Origin: Micropterix aruncella
Lineage: Eukaryota; Arthropoda; Insecta; Lepidoptera; Micropterigidae
Assembly: GCA_944548615.1 (NCBI GenBank)
Contig: OX155951.1
Coordinates: 40,839,964-40,903,963 of the forward strand
DNA: 64,000 nt
Reading direction: 5' to 3'
Under the pieces are notes generated by a model. That model was given only the letters and a program-made list of their open reading frames with translations. It had not been told where the DNA came from and made no database searches. Both the position numbers and the translations under genes were made by a program. Positions 43,610-54,479 of the stretch are shown here, piece by piece. Position 1 is the first letter of the stretch. The number at the start of each line of letters is the position of its first letter.

Positions 43610-45140
43610 TAGGAATCTATACATAAATGTATATTTCCGGAATGTACTTAATCAGACCATTCATTTGACACTAAACACGATATATTTATGGTAATTTATT
43701 GGAATTTAGACAACTACTTTCTTGATATTTGGACAGTTAAGGTAACTTATGACACTTGAAATGACATAACGATTCTAACAATTCCAATTCAAATTAATTA
43801 ATTCATTTTTAATTTATATTTTTTACAATTTTAAATAGTCAAGACCTAACTAGGCGGCCACCTGTTCTAAGGTAGACAATTTATTTTCATCTTTGTTATT
43901 GTAGGATTTTTTTAACATCATCATACGTACTTCATAAAATTACCCTAATTTCCTACATAAAATTCAAAACAATATGTCAAATATATAATCTATCAATAAT
44001 AAGTATTTTAAAATATCTTAAAAAAAACAAAAAAAAACATTACCACACACTTTTAAATCGGCTCAATCGTTGAGAAGTTATGGTTGAATAAAGAAACGGA
44101 AAACATACCTAAATAGATGAACACACATTATATTCTTTTTTGTTAGCAGTCGTGTAATAATAGAAATCAAACAAATAAAAAAATAACCAATATCAAGTGA
44201 TCACTATAAAAAAAATATACACAATTAAAAAAACAATAATAATAATTATATTGATAAGTAATAATTCTAAAAAAATCGGTAAATCTTTGGTTCCTAAAAA
44301 ATTAGTGGTCACTAAATATTTTATCTCTAAATAATCAAAATCAAGTCAATAAAATAAATAAAACAATTAAAATCATATAATCAAAATAAAAATAAACAAT
44401 ATCAAATAATCATGATAAAAAATCTAAACAATTATAAAACGATAATAACAATCCAATCAACAAATTGGTATACTAAAAAAAAAAAAAAAACTTTCTTTAA
44501 CCTTTTGAAAGTCAGCCTTCGCGTGCAAAATCAACTCCGCACAATTTTGGTCGATTTTGTATATAAATACTAACAATATCATTCTTTTGTGAATTAACTC
44601 TTGTTACCTAATAATTCATCTTGTTAGTCATGTATATCATATATATTTATATAATGTATCTGCAACCACCGATTGGTGTTTTTGGCCTCCCAGGGGTTAA
44701 TAACATATTCTTGTAGTGGTAAATTCAGAATAATGTCGCTGGCGGGCGACAACTCTTTTCTTCATATTATGTAGTTCTGATTATCTACAACTATAAAAGG
44801 GTCAAATGCAGTTTCGGCGATTGCTCCCTAGTGTAGCGGCGAGAGTCGGTAATCCTGCCAAGTCCTCGATATAGCGGAAGCCGCCGCCTGGTCTCGCTGC
44901 AGCTAGCCATCGAAAACAGATTAGACCGGGTGTATGCTTCAAATACGTCACGCCTTTGAAAACATGACACGACACGACATTCACTATAACTAATGTTAAA
45001 ATAACTGCTTAATCTGATTATGATTTTCAACTTAAATTTTATGGTAAAAAAAGTAAAATCACATCATTGTACCAAAGGAATACATACAAATATAGGAGAC
45101 ATACTGAACTATTTACAATAAACTATTACAATAACTATTA
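43610..45140. other. AT-rich spacer with one GC-richer patch
   Basis: Very AT-rich, with poly-A at 44472. A GC-richer patch at 44800-44975 has minus-strand frames without recognised family. It may belong to the LINE that follows, but in the other orientation. Confidence 0.4.
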
Positions 45141-45142
45141 AC

Positions 45143-46607
45143 GTGATTTCGACCACTTATGAGGATCCGATGCGGCTCCATACGTACAGCCCTCCTCCGG
45201 GTATTACAACTCCGCACCTGCCTACGGTAGCTTTCGCCTCTCAATCTTCATCTCTAGATGAAATTTTAAATCAAATAAAAAGGAAGCCGTCGGGCTTTAC
45301 TCCGGGTCCCGATGGTATTCCCTACTTAGTGTATAAAAAGTTCCCCTGCCTTTTGCAATATATAGGATCCATCTTTCGACATATAGAGCGGTGTAGTCAC
45401 ACAAAATTTCGGCCGAGCGACAGTAATCTTAATTCTTAATTCCCAGTTTGCACCGGACCAAAGGACGCTCGGCCCATTGCTCTGACAGATACTGTGTCCA
45501 AAATCTTTTTTAGCATAGTCCACACGAGGATGAGCGAATGCATGCACCGGAATGAGTACCTTGGAGTATCAGTGCAAAAACGCTTCATGCGTGACGTCTC
45601 AGGCTGCCTTGAGCACAATTCTCTCCTGGCTGCTGACATCAAGGATCCGAGACAGCACGAGCGCCAAATTAACGTATGTTGGCTCGACCTAGAGAACGCT
45701 TTTGGGTACCACAGTTTCCTCCACTTTACACTCCGCTGGTACAACTTCCCATCTGTGGTGCGTGACATTGTAACCTCCTACTACAACTGTCTGACGTTCC
45801 AAGTCAAAACCCAAGAATGGACTACCCGCTCTATATCATATTCAATTGGACTGTTTTAGGGCTGATACCTCTCCGACGATATTCAATATCGTTTTTAATA
45901 TACTGCTGGAAAGCCTGATCCAGTTCGACAAGAAATGGGGTAACCGTTTTAAAACAGACGGTCAATACACCTCGTCGTGCCTCGCTTTTGCCGACGACCT
46001 AACTTTTATCACCGGGAGCCCCAAGCAGCTTTCCCTGCTACTACAGAAAGTGGAGCTGTTCTGCGACTGGTCAGGCTGTATAAAAGTGAAGCCCTCCAAA
46101 TGTTTTTGCCTGCATAGACACAAAATTTACGTCCTATGACCCCAAATTGGTCTATAAGAGCTCTATTATCTCCCTTATAGTCCCAAATAACCATTTCAAA
46201 TTCCTTTGCAGGAAAATCACCTATCAGGGAAAAGACCTCTCTGGCGATCACGTTATAGAACATTTCAGTAATTGACTGGCAAAGATGCCTTGCTAATTTC
46301 TGGCCCTTGAAAGGCTTGGATCTATGACAAATATCTAACTTCACATTTGTCATGGCCCTTTCTTATTTACGATTTCACCAAAAACCAATTGTCTCGTCTG
46401 AAAGCACTGGTGACAGCTAGTTTAAAATCCTGGTTGTCCTTAGCCAAACCAGCTGATCCCTCGACTCTCTTCAGGTCCAAACACAATTTCGGGCTAGCTC
46501 TAAAACTGCCCCATGCTCTACGCCAACTCCAGAATAACCAAAAATTCGATTCTAAGCAATTCCAAGGATCCAGCAATATCGAAGCACGTAATAAGTGGCC
46601 GTAGTGA
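45143..46607 (+). pseudogene. Non-LTR reverse transcriptase with few breaks
   Basis: Order of blocks: KPSGFTPGPDGIPYLVYKKF (RT fingers), a stop at 45437, DARPIALTDTVSKIF, then RDVSGCLEHNSLLAADI and VCWLDLENAFGYHSF (motif A), DTSPTIFNIVFNILLESLIQ after a frameshift near 45850 (motif B region), SCLAFADDLTFITGSPKQL (motif C with the catalytic Asp pair), KVKPSKCF and, after a damaged part, SLKSWLSLAKPADPSTLFRS. The G-C-x-E-H-N and W-L-D-L-x-N-A-F style is found in several LINE clades; I cannot fix the clade. 5' and 3' ends are missing. Confidence 0.8.
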
Positions 46608-46730
46608 GTCAAATGATCTACAAGCCCGCGTAAACTTTGTAGCTTAAATAAATATTATTTTTTTGCTGTAACAGTTTCTCACTCCAAATTATTTAGTTTA
46701 GAAATGTTTACTCATATGCACATTCTTAGC

Positions 46731-47151
46731 CCATTTGTCCACACACGTTTTCTGCCGTTAAAACCTACGGTTAATTCGCCGTGTTTAGGCACGGTCGTCA
46801 GTGTTGTATGGATCACTATGGAGGTTTGTTGAGGGACACGGCGGAAAATCGGCACGGCGCCGCCGCCGTATGCTATGCACCGTGTCTGCCCCTCAGCGCG
46901 CCGCTTTTACGCACGGCGTAATGTGTATCAGTGTCGTATGGCAGTTTATGAGAGTTTGTTTACGGCACGAGACGTTTTCACGGCGGGCAAATATGTCGTT
47001 ACCTTGAATATTGTTTACGAAATTGATGTCTACGGCCGCGGCTAATGCATCGTACGGTGAAAAAACCGTGCCGTGGACAAGAGCTCACGTTTTTTTTTCT
47101 ACGGCACTGATAACGTGCAGTACAGTAAAAAAAGGAACCGTGGACAAGTGG
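46731..47151. mobile_element. Candidate MITE, GC-rich
   Basis: CCATTTGTCCAC at 46731-46742 and the reverse complement CCACTTGTCCAC ending at 47151 form short inverted ends with one mismatch. Subterminal words CACGGC, GGCACGG and CGTGCCG are repeated in both orientations within the 421 bp (e.g. AACCGTGCCGTGGACAAG near 47064). This is the layout of a non-autonomous DNA transposon, but no clear TSD was found. Confidence 0.45.
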
Positions 47152-47179
47152 TCATAGTTAATCTATTTTGATAACAGGA

Positions 47180-47745
47180 AAAGCACGGCACGGAGAGCGG
47201 CTCTGCGACTTGCTCATTAGACGTAGAGATCGGAGGAGCTCGGCGTTCAAGCAACTACCTATCGGTGTCGTATCTATTATGGATACGCCAAAATGTTTGA
47301 TAAACTGTGGCGTGGGCGGGAAGAGCCGCTTCCACAGAGATCACGTTTGGCCATTAGGTATTCCTGCCGGCATTAGAGGCGCTAAGCCGCCGGTGCAGCG
47401 ACGCTTATCTGGGCGCAGTTGCACTAATGCGCGCTCTCTCTCTCCGCGCCGCGGCTGCTGCCACTGCCAGTCTTACCCGCCGACTGACGGATTTCTCCCT
47501 ATGTCTATGCAAATTCGACCTTGATGCGTCCTAACTAATTTATCCCGGGCGACGATCTCTGCGAATGCACGACGGCTCCCTTTGATCTCGCTATACATGT
47601 CGGCCATTCGTATGGAAAGCGAACCGTGACGTAACAAGAGCGAATGACGACACACAGAAGCGCAACCATGTTTATTTGGTCCATGTAAATTGTAAACTGG
47701 TCGAATGCGAGGTTCGGGCACCTGTGTTATTGTATCCACTGTTAG
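47180..47745. promoter_or_regulatory. CpG-rich unique block, candidate regulatory DNA
   Basis: GC-rich with GCGCGCTCTCTCTCTCCGCG (GAGA-factor-type repeats) at 47430 and an ATGCAAAT octamer at 47505. Overlapping open frames on both strands resemble nothing known. A promoter or enhancer is possible. Confidence 0.3.
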
Positions 47746-47749
47746 AGTT

Positions 47750-48240
47750 GCAAGCTTTAAACCTGTTGTGTGCTAACGAAGTCCCTAATTAGGGCAATCG
47801 TGAGTTGGGGGCGACGGGTGAGACGACGAAGAGAAAAGCGAACAGTGTGGCAGTGGGTTTCGTAGACTGTAAAGGCAGATTTACGTTGAGTCAGTTACAG
47901 GCGTTAATGCTGGCGCCGAGAACCGATACACTGTTACATATTACAGTCAGTCATTCGTGGTTATTTCTTCAGAGTTTACATAATACGTTATTATAGTAAG
48001 AGGGTAAAAATGAGTTCTCGAAAACGGCAGAATTTGATAGAAGTAAATTATTTGTTTAGAAAATTTTGTTCAAAAAAATCTATCGTTTTTAAAAAATTAT
48101 AATATGAATTATAGTATTTGTATACGACGTGAAGTCTTTCGACTGTAGTCTTAGAGAATGCTCCCCATCCCAGAATAGCGTATGTCAATATAGATTGACA
48201 TATAGCGTAGTATAATCATTCTCATTTGATAGTTCAAGAA
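47750..48240. other. Spacer
   Basis: AGGGCAATCGTGAGTTGGGG at 47792 recurs as AGGGCAATCGTGAGGTGGGG at 59030, so the first 60 bases include part of a dispersed repeat. The rest is AT-rich. Confidence 0.45.
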
Positions 48241-48244
48241 TATC

Positions 48245-48900
48245 CCTTAATCTATACTAATATTATATAAAGAGGTAAAGTTTGTGAGTTTTTGAGGTTG
48301 TAGGGAGTAAATCCCTGGATCTACTAAACCGATTTTGAAAATTATTTTCCCAATAGAAAGCCACGTTATTTGTGAGTATCATAGGCTATATATTAATCCG
48401 AAAAATGAAAAGACTTTTTCGTGGTAGTCGGATTTGCAAAGTAAGTCGGAGATAAAACGGTCGAATGAAAACGTTTCTTACGAACGCTGCCTTAACGATA
48501 AGAGATATATGATTGAGTTCTAGAGAAAAGTTGTAGGGTTTGGTAATGCCTACAAAAAAGTCAGCTATAGCATATGTCTAACTTTTATATTAAAGTCACA
48601 AAAAGTAGTTTTTTAATAGATAATAACATTACATCTAATATAGTATACAGAGAGGTTTTGAACAATTAAAATAAACATAATTTATTCAATCATAATTATT
48701 TCAGTCACTCATTTGAAACCCGGTAATATAGCCAAATTGGCATGCAAATATATACATACATATGGAGTAAAAATATAACCCTCCTTTTGGCAGTCAGGAA
48801 ATAAATCATAGCACTGAGTTCTAACCGAACCACACTCATAATTTCATCACAAGTAAAAATGTTTACCGCCCATCGAAGTGGGCACGGGTCGGCTAGTTCA
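48245..48900. mobile_element. Lepidopteran retroelement tail, reverse type
   Basis: Starts TCTATACTAATATTATATAA, followed by GAGGTAAAGTTTGTGAGTTT, ACTAAACCGATTTTGAAAAT and a GAAAGCCACGTTATTTGTGA block, and closes with GGGCACGGGTCGGCTAGTTC. I recognise both ends as those of a common dispersed family in moths and butterflies, probably RTE-related. Confidence 0.6.
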
Positions 48901-48904
48901 AAAT

Positions 48905-49325
48905 AAAAGGATAAATCGTCGCTCTATATGTGAGACTTCGTACCTACGTGCTAAAAAATCGAATTTGCGTTTTCTATTGTTATTTGTATAAAATCACTCT
49001 CCGGATCGTTAAACCCGCTGGCTCCGTAACGTCCCTTGCGGGATGCACGGTCGCCTACCGCAAGATAATGTTTTATATTTCAAATTTCAATGCGGTCATT
49101 TTACAGTTATTCTTTTTATGATCCGTATAATGGTTTATTACCTATGATCGTTTTCCTCAAGGTCATCGACTCTCGCCAATTTTACGCGCCAAACTGACAA
49201 AACAAAAAGGACGGCCGAATGTTTACTTCGCAAAAATCCATGTCCCGCGGGCTCAAATTGCTTAGTTTTCTTGTAATCCTCATTGCAGTGGAAACTCGTA
49301 GACATGAGTAGATAATTTAGGACTC
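48905..49325 (+). repeat. Repeat B, long copy
   Basis: Same blocks as 39015-39235 (ATATGTGAGACTTCGTACC, CCATGTCCCGCGGGCTCAAA, CATTGCAGTGG), with extra sequence at about 49000-49220 that includes AACCCGCTGGCTCCGTAACG. Either an insertion here or a deletion in the short copy. Confidence 0.65.
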
Positions 49326-49329
49326 TTTT

Positions 49330-49555
49330 GACCGTGATATTTATATGAACTTCTATTATTACCCACTCCTAAGTATTTTATCTTCTTCACCGACTGCAAT
49401 TACAGTTTCAACCCTTGTTGGCACATTCGTGGGTTCGGAATTTTACCAGATTAACCTTTTTTGTCAGAGGATGTGGCCTCTGTTTTCATCCACAATATTA
49501 GAACAAATTAAATGTGCAGTCTGGCTTCAATCTTGGCGTGGCTAGTACCACTCTG
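49330..49555. other. Spacer with a short open frame
   Basis: A 66-codon plus-strand frame without recognisable similarity; nothing else. Confidence 0.4.
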
Positions 49556-49559
49556 TGCA

Positions 49560-50130
49560 GTGTTTCTGCGGATTCCTTTAACACATTTTTATTTTCATTC
49601 TCTGTAACTGTCCGCTTTGGCCCCGTTACTCGCGTGTTCGTCTCCCCCGCAGGGTATTAGAATCGTACGCGTTTGCGAAGCGAATGAATATATTTTTTAA
49701 TTTATCCGAGCCATTAGCAGCCGTTGGACGGGCGGGGAGTCGTGTTGCTGTGCGCAATATCGCCGGTATGTGAGATTAAACCGCGTTTCGGTAACGGCGT
49801 CATTTGCAGCGGACGAAGCGCTCCGGACGGGCCGAGCCCGTCTAGTCGCGCGAATTAGATTCTGGTAACGAATTCCATTAAATTCTGCATAATACGCTCG
49901 TAACGTACACCATCATCATGCGATAATAATGTTAGGCGAGCGTCGGGTCGGCCGAAGGGATACACCAAAACCGGCCAAACACAACGCCGCAATAAATATA
50001 TACAAGCCCATTAATAATCCCTCATAATTACAATAAATTATACGCGCGTCCGTAAATGCCGGGAAATGGCTCAGAAAGGCTTTTGCATCGTTGCTTTTCG
50101 CTATAGGTGCGGGTGGTCGACTTCAATTGC
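49560..50130. promoter_or_regulatory. Candidate conserved non-coding element
   Basis: The longest unique island: CpG-rich words (TTAAACCGCGTTTCGGTAAC, GGACGGGCCGAGCCCGTC with an internal palindrome) intermixed with homeodomain-type sites (AATTAGATT, CATTAAATTC, CCCATTAATAATCC, CATAATTACAATAAATTA). No frame, no repeat relatives. Strong enhancer-like composition, function not shown. Confidence 0.4.
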
Positions 50131-50170
50131 TTATATGTGCCCAAACACTAAGCATCGTATACTTAGAACT

Positions 50171-50250
50171 TGTAGCAACGCTACAAACCGACCAAAATCG
50201 CTATACAAAATGTAGCGACGCTACAAATAGACCAAAAACGCTATATCAAT
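50171..50250 (+). repeat. Two 40-bp tandem units
   Basis: TGTAGCAACGCTACAAACCG at 50171 and TGTAGCGACGCTACAAATAG at 50211 start two similar units, each with an inner GTAGC...GCTAC palindrome; a partial third (TATAGCC) follows. Confidence 0.8.
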
Positions 50251-50259
50251 TATAGCCGA

Positions 50260-51125
50260 TCGATGAGGCATAGAGCGAGCGAGACGACGCTATACCAAGG
50301 AAAAGGGACGGCTGTACTACATCCAAGAAATAAGAAGTCCGTTTGGTGTTGTTTTAAAAACACTCGCGAGAAAATCGCAGCTGAATTATCGGCCTTCCCG
50401 AAAGAAAGAAACTGATAATTATATGCATGCAAAGTAGACGAGACGATGAGATGACTTTCTTTCAAATCATTCTTGTAATCATTTACTGATTTTCAACGCG
50501 TTCACGCATTCCGATGTAATAATAATAATTGTAATCAAACAACGTTTAATAAAATTACGCAGTAATTCTACAAATAAAATCGAGGATGTCTTGCAATGGA
50601 CACCGAAGCACTCACACACTGGACTCCATGGAAGAAGCAACCACGAAAACTAAATCTAAAGTTTTGCATCAAGTGTTGTGGCGTGCTCATTGCTCATAGC
50701 GTGCACATGGCGTCATCAATTCACTCATTATCAACCCCTCTACCAGTAACAAGCTATCATACTGGAGACAGTAGTCGTTTTCCTTCCGTGAGCTATTGAA
50801 CTGTATCTAACGTAGTTGGTTACGATATGGTAACGTAGTTGTCCAAGATCCAAAGACTCTAAAGTTAAAACATTTTGTAAAAAGTGTTATAAATTCATGT
50901 CTATGAGTCATATGAACATTGTTTGCGATCAGTGCTTTGACCCTCAGGCGACAGATGATAAATTGGAGTAAAGAGGTTTAGTAGGTTGTAAGTTTTTAAA
51001 AAAAATGACGTTTTTCATTTATATCGTAAGTTTTTATTATTTTATAATACGATGTATACTACAACATGCTTTACATTCAAGATAACAAAAATGTTTTAGA
51101 TCAATTGGCTTCAATTTATTTTGCC
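50260..51125. other. Spacer
   Basis: A moderately GC-rich part (50260-50450) with no recognised frame; the remainder is AT-rich. TTTAAATACAA at 51126-51136 is the TSD of the next element. Confidence 0.45.
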
Positions 51126-51136
51126 TTTAAATACAA

Positions 51137-52428
51137 ATCAAATCAAATCAAATATCTGTCGACGGGCCTTGCTAGAGGCCCGTGACATCTTCCACTAGGC
51201 ATTTTACCTTTTCGTGGGGTTTCACGTGAGCCGGGCCCATTGGCCCGGCTTTCTGGAATGGCGTCACAGGGCTTTGTGCCCTGTGGCAAGACTCATTGTT
51301 ATGTGCTTAGGCACCTTATCGTGAAGGATTGTGACGGGAGGTGGTAATGACATCTTTTGTGGCAAGGCTGCTGTGCTGCGATACCCGCGCTGGTGGTCCG
51401 CTAATCAAGCAGACTGCGCGGGTACGGCTTCCGGACATCTGGTGGCCTGGTGTGCAGAGGAGCGAGCTGGCGGATGTGCTCGTGAGGCGAGGTGTCGGCC
51501 CTGCGGTACATGGCGCGCGCGAGGCGCTTTACGTGTTCCTCCACGGACTCTGTTTCGCTAAAATCGCGTTCCAGGGTCGCATTTCGGACGTACCAAGGGG
51601 CTCCCGACACTTTTCTTAGCCCCACGTTCAGCACTCGCTGGATGTTACTCCGCTGCGATGCCGAGATGAGGTGGTACCAGGCCGGTGCCGCGTACGTGAG
51701 TTTCGTCCTCACGTACATCTTCAGCATCAGCAGACGTGTCTTCGCCGGGATCGCGGCCGAACGGAGAACGGGCAGCAGCGCGTAGAAGGCGGATTTCGAA
51801 GCGGCAATTGTTGCTTTCGCGTGGTGCGCAAAGTTAAGGCGACGGTCGATATGCACCCCGAGGTACTTGACCGTGTTCTTCCACGGTACCGGGGTGCCGC
51901 CGAGTTTCACCGGCTCCGGGTAAACTTTGAGTGAGCCGGTGATGATCGCTTCGGACTTAGCCGCGTTAACGACAATCCGCCATTTCCTTAGCCATTCTGG
52001 CATAAGGTCTAGTTGCTGCTGCAGTTTCTTGGCCGCGACCTTGATGTTAATTGATGTTGCCATATACATCGCGTCGTCCGCGAATAGCGCCAGCTCCGCG
52101 CCGGCGCTGAGCGGTATGTCATTTGTGTAGACACCGTATAGCGCCGGCGATAGGCAGCTTCCCTGCGGGACTCCCGCCGCGATGGGACGAATTGTGGACT
52201 GCTCGCCCTCCACCGCGACGAAGAACCCTCTTCCGTAGAGGAAGGAAGCCACCACGTTACGGAGCAGGCGCGGTGCCGTGGTCTGTGTCGCCAGCTTGTA
52301 GCGGAGGCCCTCGTGCCAGACTCGGTCGAACGCCTTTTCTACGTCCAGGAAGACGGCTGCCGTATGCTGGTGCTTATTGTAGGATTCCGTCAGGCGATGT
52401 ACTACCCGCGTGAGTTGCAGGGTAGTCG
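51137..52428 (-). mobile_element. Jockey-clade LINE, 5'-truncated, with 11-bp TSD
   Basis: TTTAAATACAA at 51126-51136 and 52429-52439 is an exact TSD. On the minus strand the element begins inside the reverse transcriptase and ends with a 3' untranslated region of three GC-rich hairpins: GGGCACAAAGCCC, GCCGGGCCAATGGGCCCGGC and ACGGGCCTCTAGCAAGGCCC. It finishes with an (ATTTG)n tail. An intact frame, intact hairpins and a perfect TSD indicate a young insertion. Confidence 0.95.
51401..52426 (-). CDS. Jockey reverse transcriptase, C-terminal 341 residues
   Basis: The frame is open from the truncation point (52426) to the TAG next to 51401. Blocks: AVFLDVEKAFDRVWHEGL (motif A, residues about 25-42), GVPQGSCLSPALYGVYTND (motif B, about 85-103), ALFADDAMYMA (motif C with the catalytic Asp pair, about 117-118), KYLGVHIDRRL thumb, then SNIQRVLNVGLRKVSGAPWY and RRADTSPHEHIRQL of the Jockey C-terminus. 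The endonuclease, ORF1 and RT fingers are lost, so it cannot act alone, and no start codon of its own exists. GC content is well above the flanks. Confidence 0.95.
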   Translation of the reverse strand, partial: TTLQLTRVVHRLTESYNKHQHTAAVFLDVEKAFDRVWHEGLRYKLATQTTAPRLLRNVVASFLYGRGFFVAVEGEQSTIRPIAAGVPQGSCLSPALYGVYTNDIPLSAGAELALFADDAMYMATSINIKVAAKKLQQQLDLMPEWLRKWRIVVNAAKSEAIITGSLKVYPEPVKLGGTPVPWKNTVKYLGVHIDRRLNFAHHAKATIAASKSAFYALLPVLRSAAIPAKTRLLMLKMYVRTKLTYAAPAWYHLISASQRSNIQRVLNVGLRKVSGAPWYVRNATLERDFSETESVEEHVKRLARAMYRRADTSPHEHIRQLAPLHTRPPDVRKPYPRSLLD

Positions 52429-52439
52429 TTTAAATACAA

Positions 52440-53160
52440 CGTTGGTTGGTTTTTATGATGGGGATACAGAAACACTCCCACGTTACAGCTGAAGTGGTAA
52501 ATGCCCAGGTTACAGCTGCACGGATAAAGAAGACTGGTGAGATTGGCCATTTAGAAACTATTTTTTTGTAATCTAAAATGTACACGAATAAATACTAAGT
52601 TTTAAAAAAGAAAAATAATTCTTAAAATAAACCCACCAAAAAATATTTTTGTCTTGTCGTTTTTGTCAGTCTTTGCCAAAGTTTAGAAAAAAATAATTGC
52701 GATCTACCACCCTATCCACTTTGTTTCATTCAAATCTTTATTATGGGATATATTTTCGTGAATATTACGTTTATGCGGCGTTTTTCTGTGTTTTAAAGAA
52801 TTTACATTGAAATGCGATGGATTGCTGCGTTTTTAAAAAACCTTGTTTTAAAATGTTCAATTAAAGAATATAACGTTTTACCTAACAAATTATGAGTAAG
52901 GTAGATACATTTCGATATAATTCTTGGTTATTTTTTCAGGCCCAGACGTCTTTCACGCCATTAGCATGACCTACTAAGTAATAATAGGACGCTAGGGCTG
53001 ACGATGACCGTGATACACAACTAGGTGTTAATTTTGTATGGGAAAATATCTGCTTACTATTTATGATTACTATCCCTATTTTGACCCGAAAAAAAAAAAC
53101 TCCGGAGTTAGTCGGCATTGTAGTTTTGGAGTTGGCCAAATAAGGTACTCGCTACTGTCA
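52440..53160. other. AT-rich spacer
   Basis: A duplicated ACGTTACAGCTG-type word (52480-52515) and otherwise AT-rich DNA; no gene recognised. Confidence 0.45.
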
Positions 53161-53164
53161 GGTA

Positions 53165-53320
53165 CGAGTGTAGATTAGTTCTTTATTTTCACAATGCGCG
53201 CATGTACCACTATGTTTAGGTTAGCTGTAAGACATTGCCATGTGGCAATAAGCTCGCCTTTTTTGTATACTTTTTAAGTGCAAATAAAGAGTTTCTTATT
53301 ATTATTATTATTAGTAGTAG
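53165..53320 (+). mobile_element. Family D LINE 3' end, plus strand
   Basis: TTATTTTCACAATGCGCGCA, GCTGTAAGACATTGCCATGT, GGCAATAAGCTCGCC, then GCAAATAAAGAGTTTC and (TTA)n. It is the reverse complement of 57540-57650. GTAGATT before the start (53170) and after the tail (53315) may be a short TSD. Confidence 0.7.
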
Positions 53321-53735
53321 ATTTAATTTTCGAGGTAGAGTCGAAAGCAGACAATCTGCTAATCGAGGATCCTTGTTTCAGTCATTTCCATGTAGTTGAT
53401 TAGAAACAATAAAATTACTCTTGTAATTCCGCGAAATCAACTTTTAAATAACATATCATTGCATCATCGCATAAATATTGTGGTTACTCAATCGCCTGTT
53501 GTTACTTTTGTTTAAAAAAAATAACTTGCTGCTTATTTACCAATAAAGAAGATAAAATTAAAATAAATAAAACCAGAATTCAAATACTCTGTTTGTTTTT
53601 AATTGATTCGCAAATTTGGTACAGAGGTTAACATGCGCTAATTCCATTTTACCCTCATTTTAATACTGGATTCAACATTAAACCATTTATTATATACGGT
53701 GTTAGATTACTCAATGCAGTACTACGTTTTGGCAA
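53320..53735. other. AT-rich spacer
   Basis: No recognised feature. Confidence 0.5.
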
Positions 53736-53739
53736 CTTG

Positions 53740-54478
53740 GGTTGTCGACTACAGCGGGCGAGCCCGTCACCTCAGGAAGTTTTAACGATTAGTCGTTCTA
53801 TCTCCCTGGAGTGAGCGCAGAAGACTTGGACAGAACAGTCCACCGTCAAGCTCCGCCACAAACCCGTAAGAGGCCAACGCATTAACCTCGAGATAGCCAG
53901 GAGTGTTACCCAGGGGGCTTACACTCACGCCCTTACTTCCAATTGCGACTAGATTACTCCAGTCTCTCGATTGGTTACGAGTTCGAGGTCGCTTGCGCGG
54001 TCCTGGTCCGGGGACCGGAGTAATCTGGTCACAATTGGAAGTAAGGGCGTGAGTGTAGGCCCGCCGGGTAACACTCCTGGCTATCTCGCGGTTAAGGCGT
54101 TGGCCTCTTACGGGCTTGGGGCGTAGCTAGACGGTGGACTGTTTAGTCCTCAAGTCTTCTGCGCTCACTTCAGGGAGATAGAAAGACTAATCGTTAAAAC
54201 TTCCTGAGGTGACGGGCTCGCCCGCTATAGTCGACAACCCTAGTTGTTAGTCAGAGTGCACAGTCGATTCGCTTACGCTGCACGGTGCGCAGACCGTCCA
54301 GGAGCGCCAGAAGGTTGATTCCCAGGGGAAACTGGCGTTAAGGCCAGAGTCCTACCCAGGCTCGCACTTCATGCGTGGAGGCCGTCGGATAGGTGTTGAC
54401 CCGTGAGTGTGACCAACCCTGAACAGAATGGGTCTTCGTGGCCAACTCAGCAAGGGCCTATTACCTCCCTAATTAATT
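53740..54478. repeat. Family A, copy 6 (palindromic, inversion subfamily)
   Basis: Plus-strand 5' half (53743-54005) is followed by its own reverse complement (about 54010-54232), then CTAGTTGTTA and the plus-strand 3' half to GGGTCTTCGTGGCCAACTCA (about 54430-54450). The two arms of the palindrome are about 220 bp each. The junction GTCGACAACCCTAGTTGTTA is shared with copy 3. Confidence 0.85.
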
Positions 54479-54479
54479 A

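Noticed and set aside
46009..46353. 114-codon minus-strand frame in the LINE at 45-46.6 kb
   Set aside because: It runs antisense to the recognised plus-strand reverse transcriptase.
47168..47524. 118-codon frame in the CpG-rich block as an exon
   Set aside because: Residue composition (Arg, Pro, Cys, Gly) looks like translated GC-rich non-coding DNA, and opposite-strand frames are equally open.
51331..52413. Several plus-strand open frames across the Jockey element
   Set aside because: They are antisense shadows of the minus-strand reverse transcriptase.
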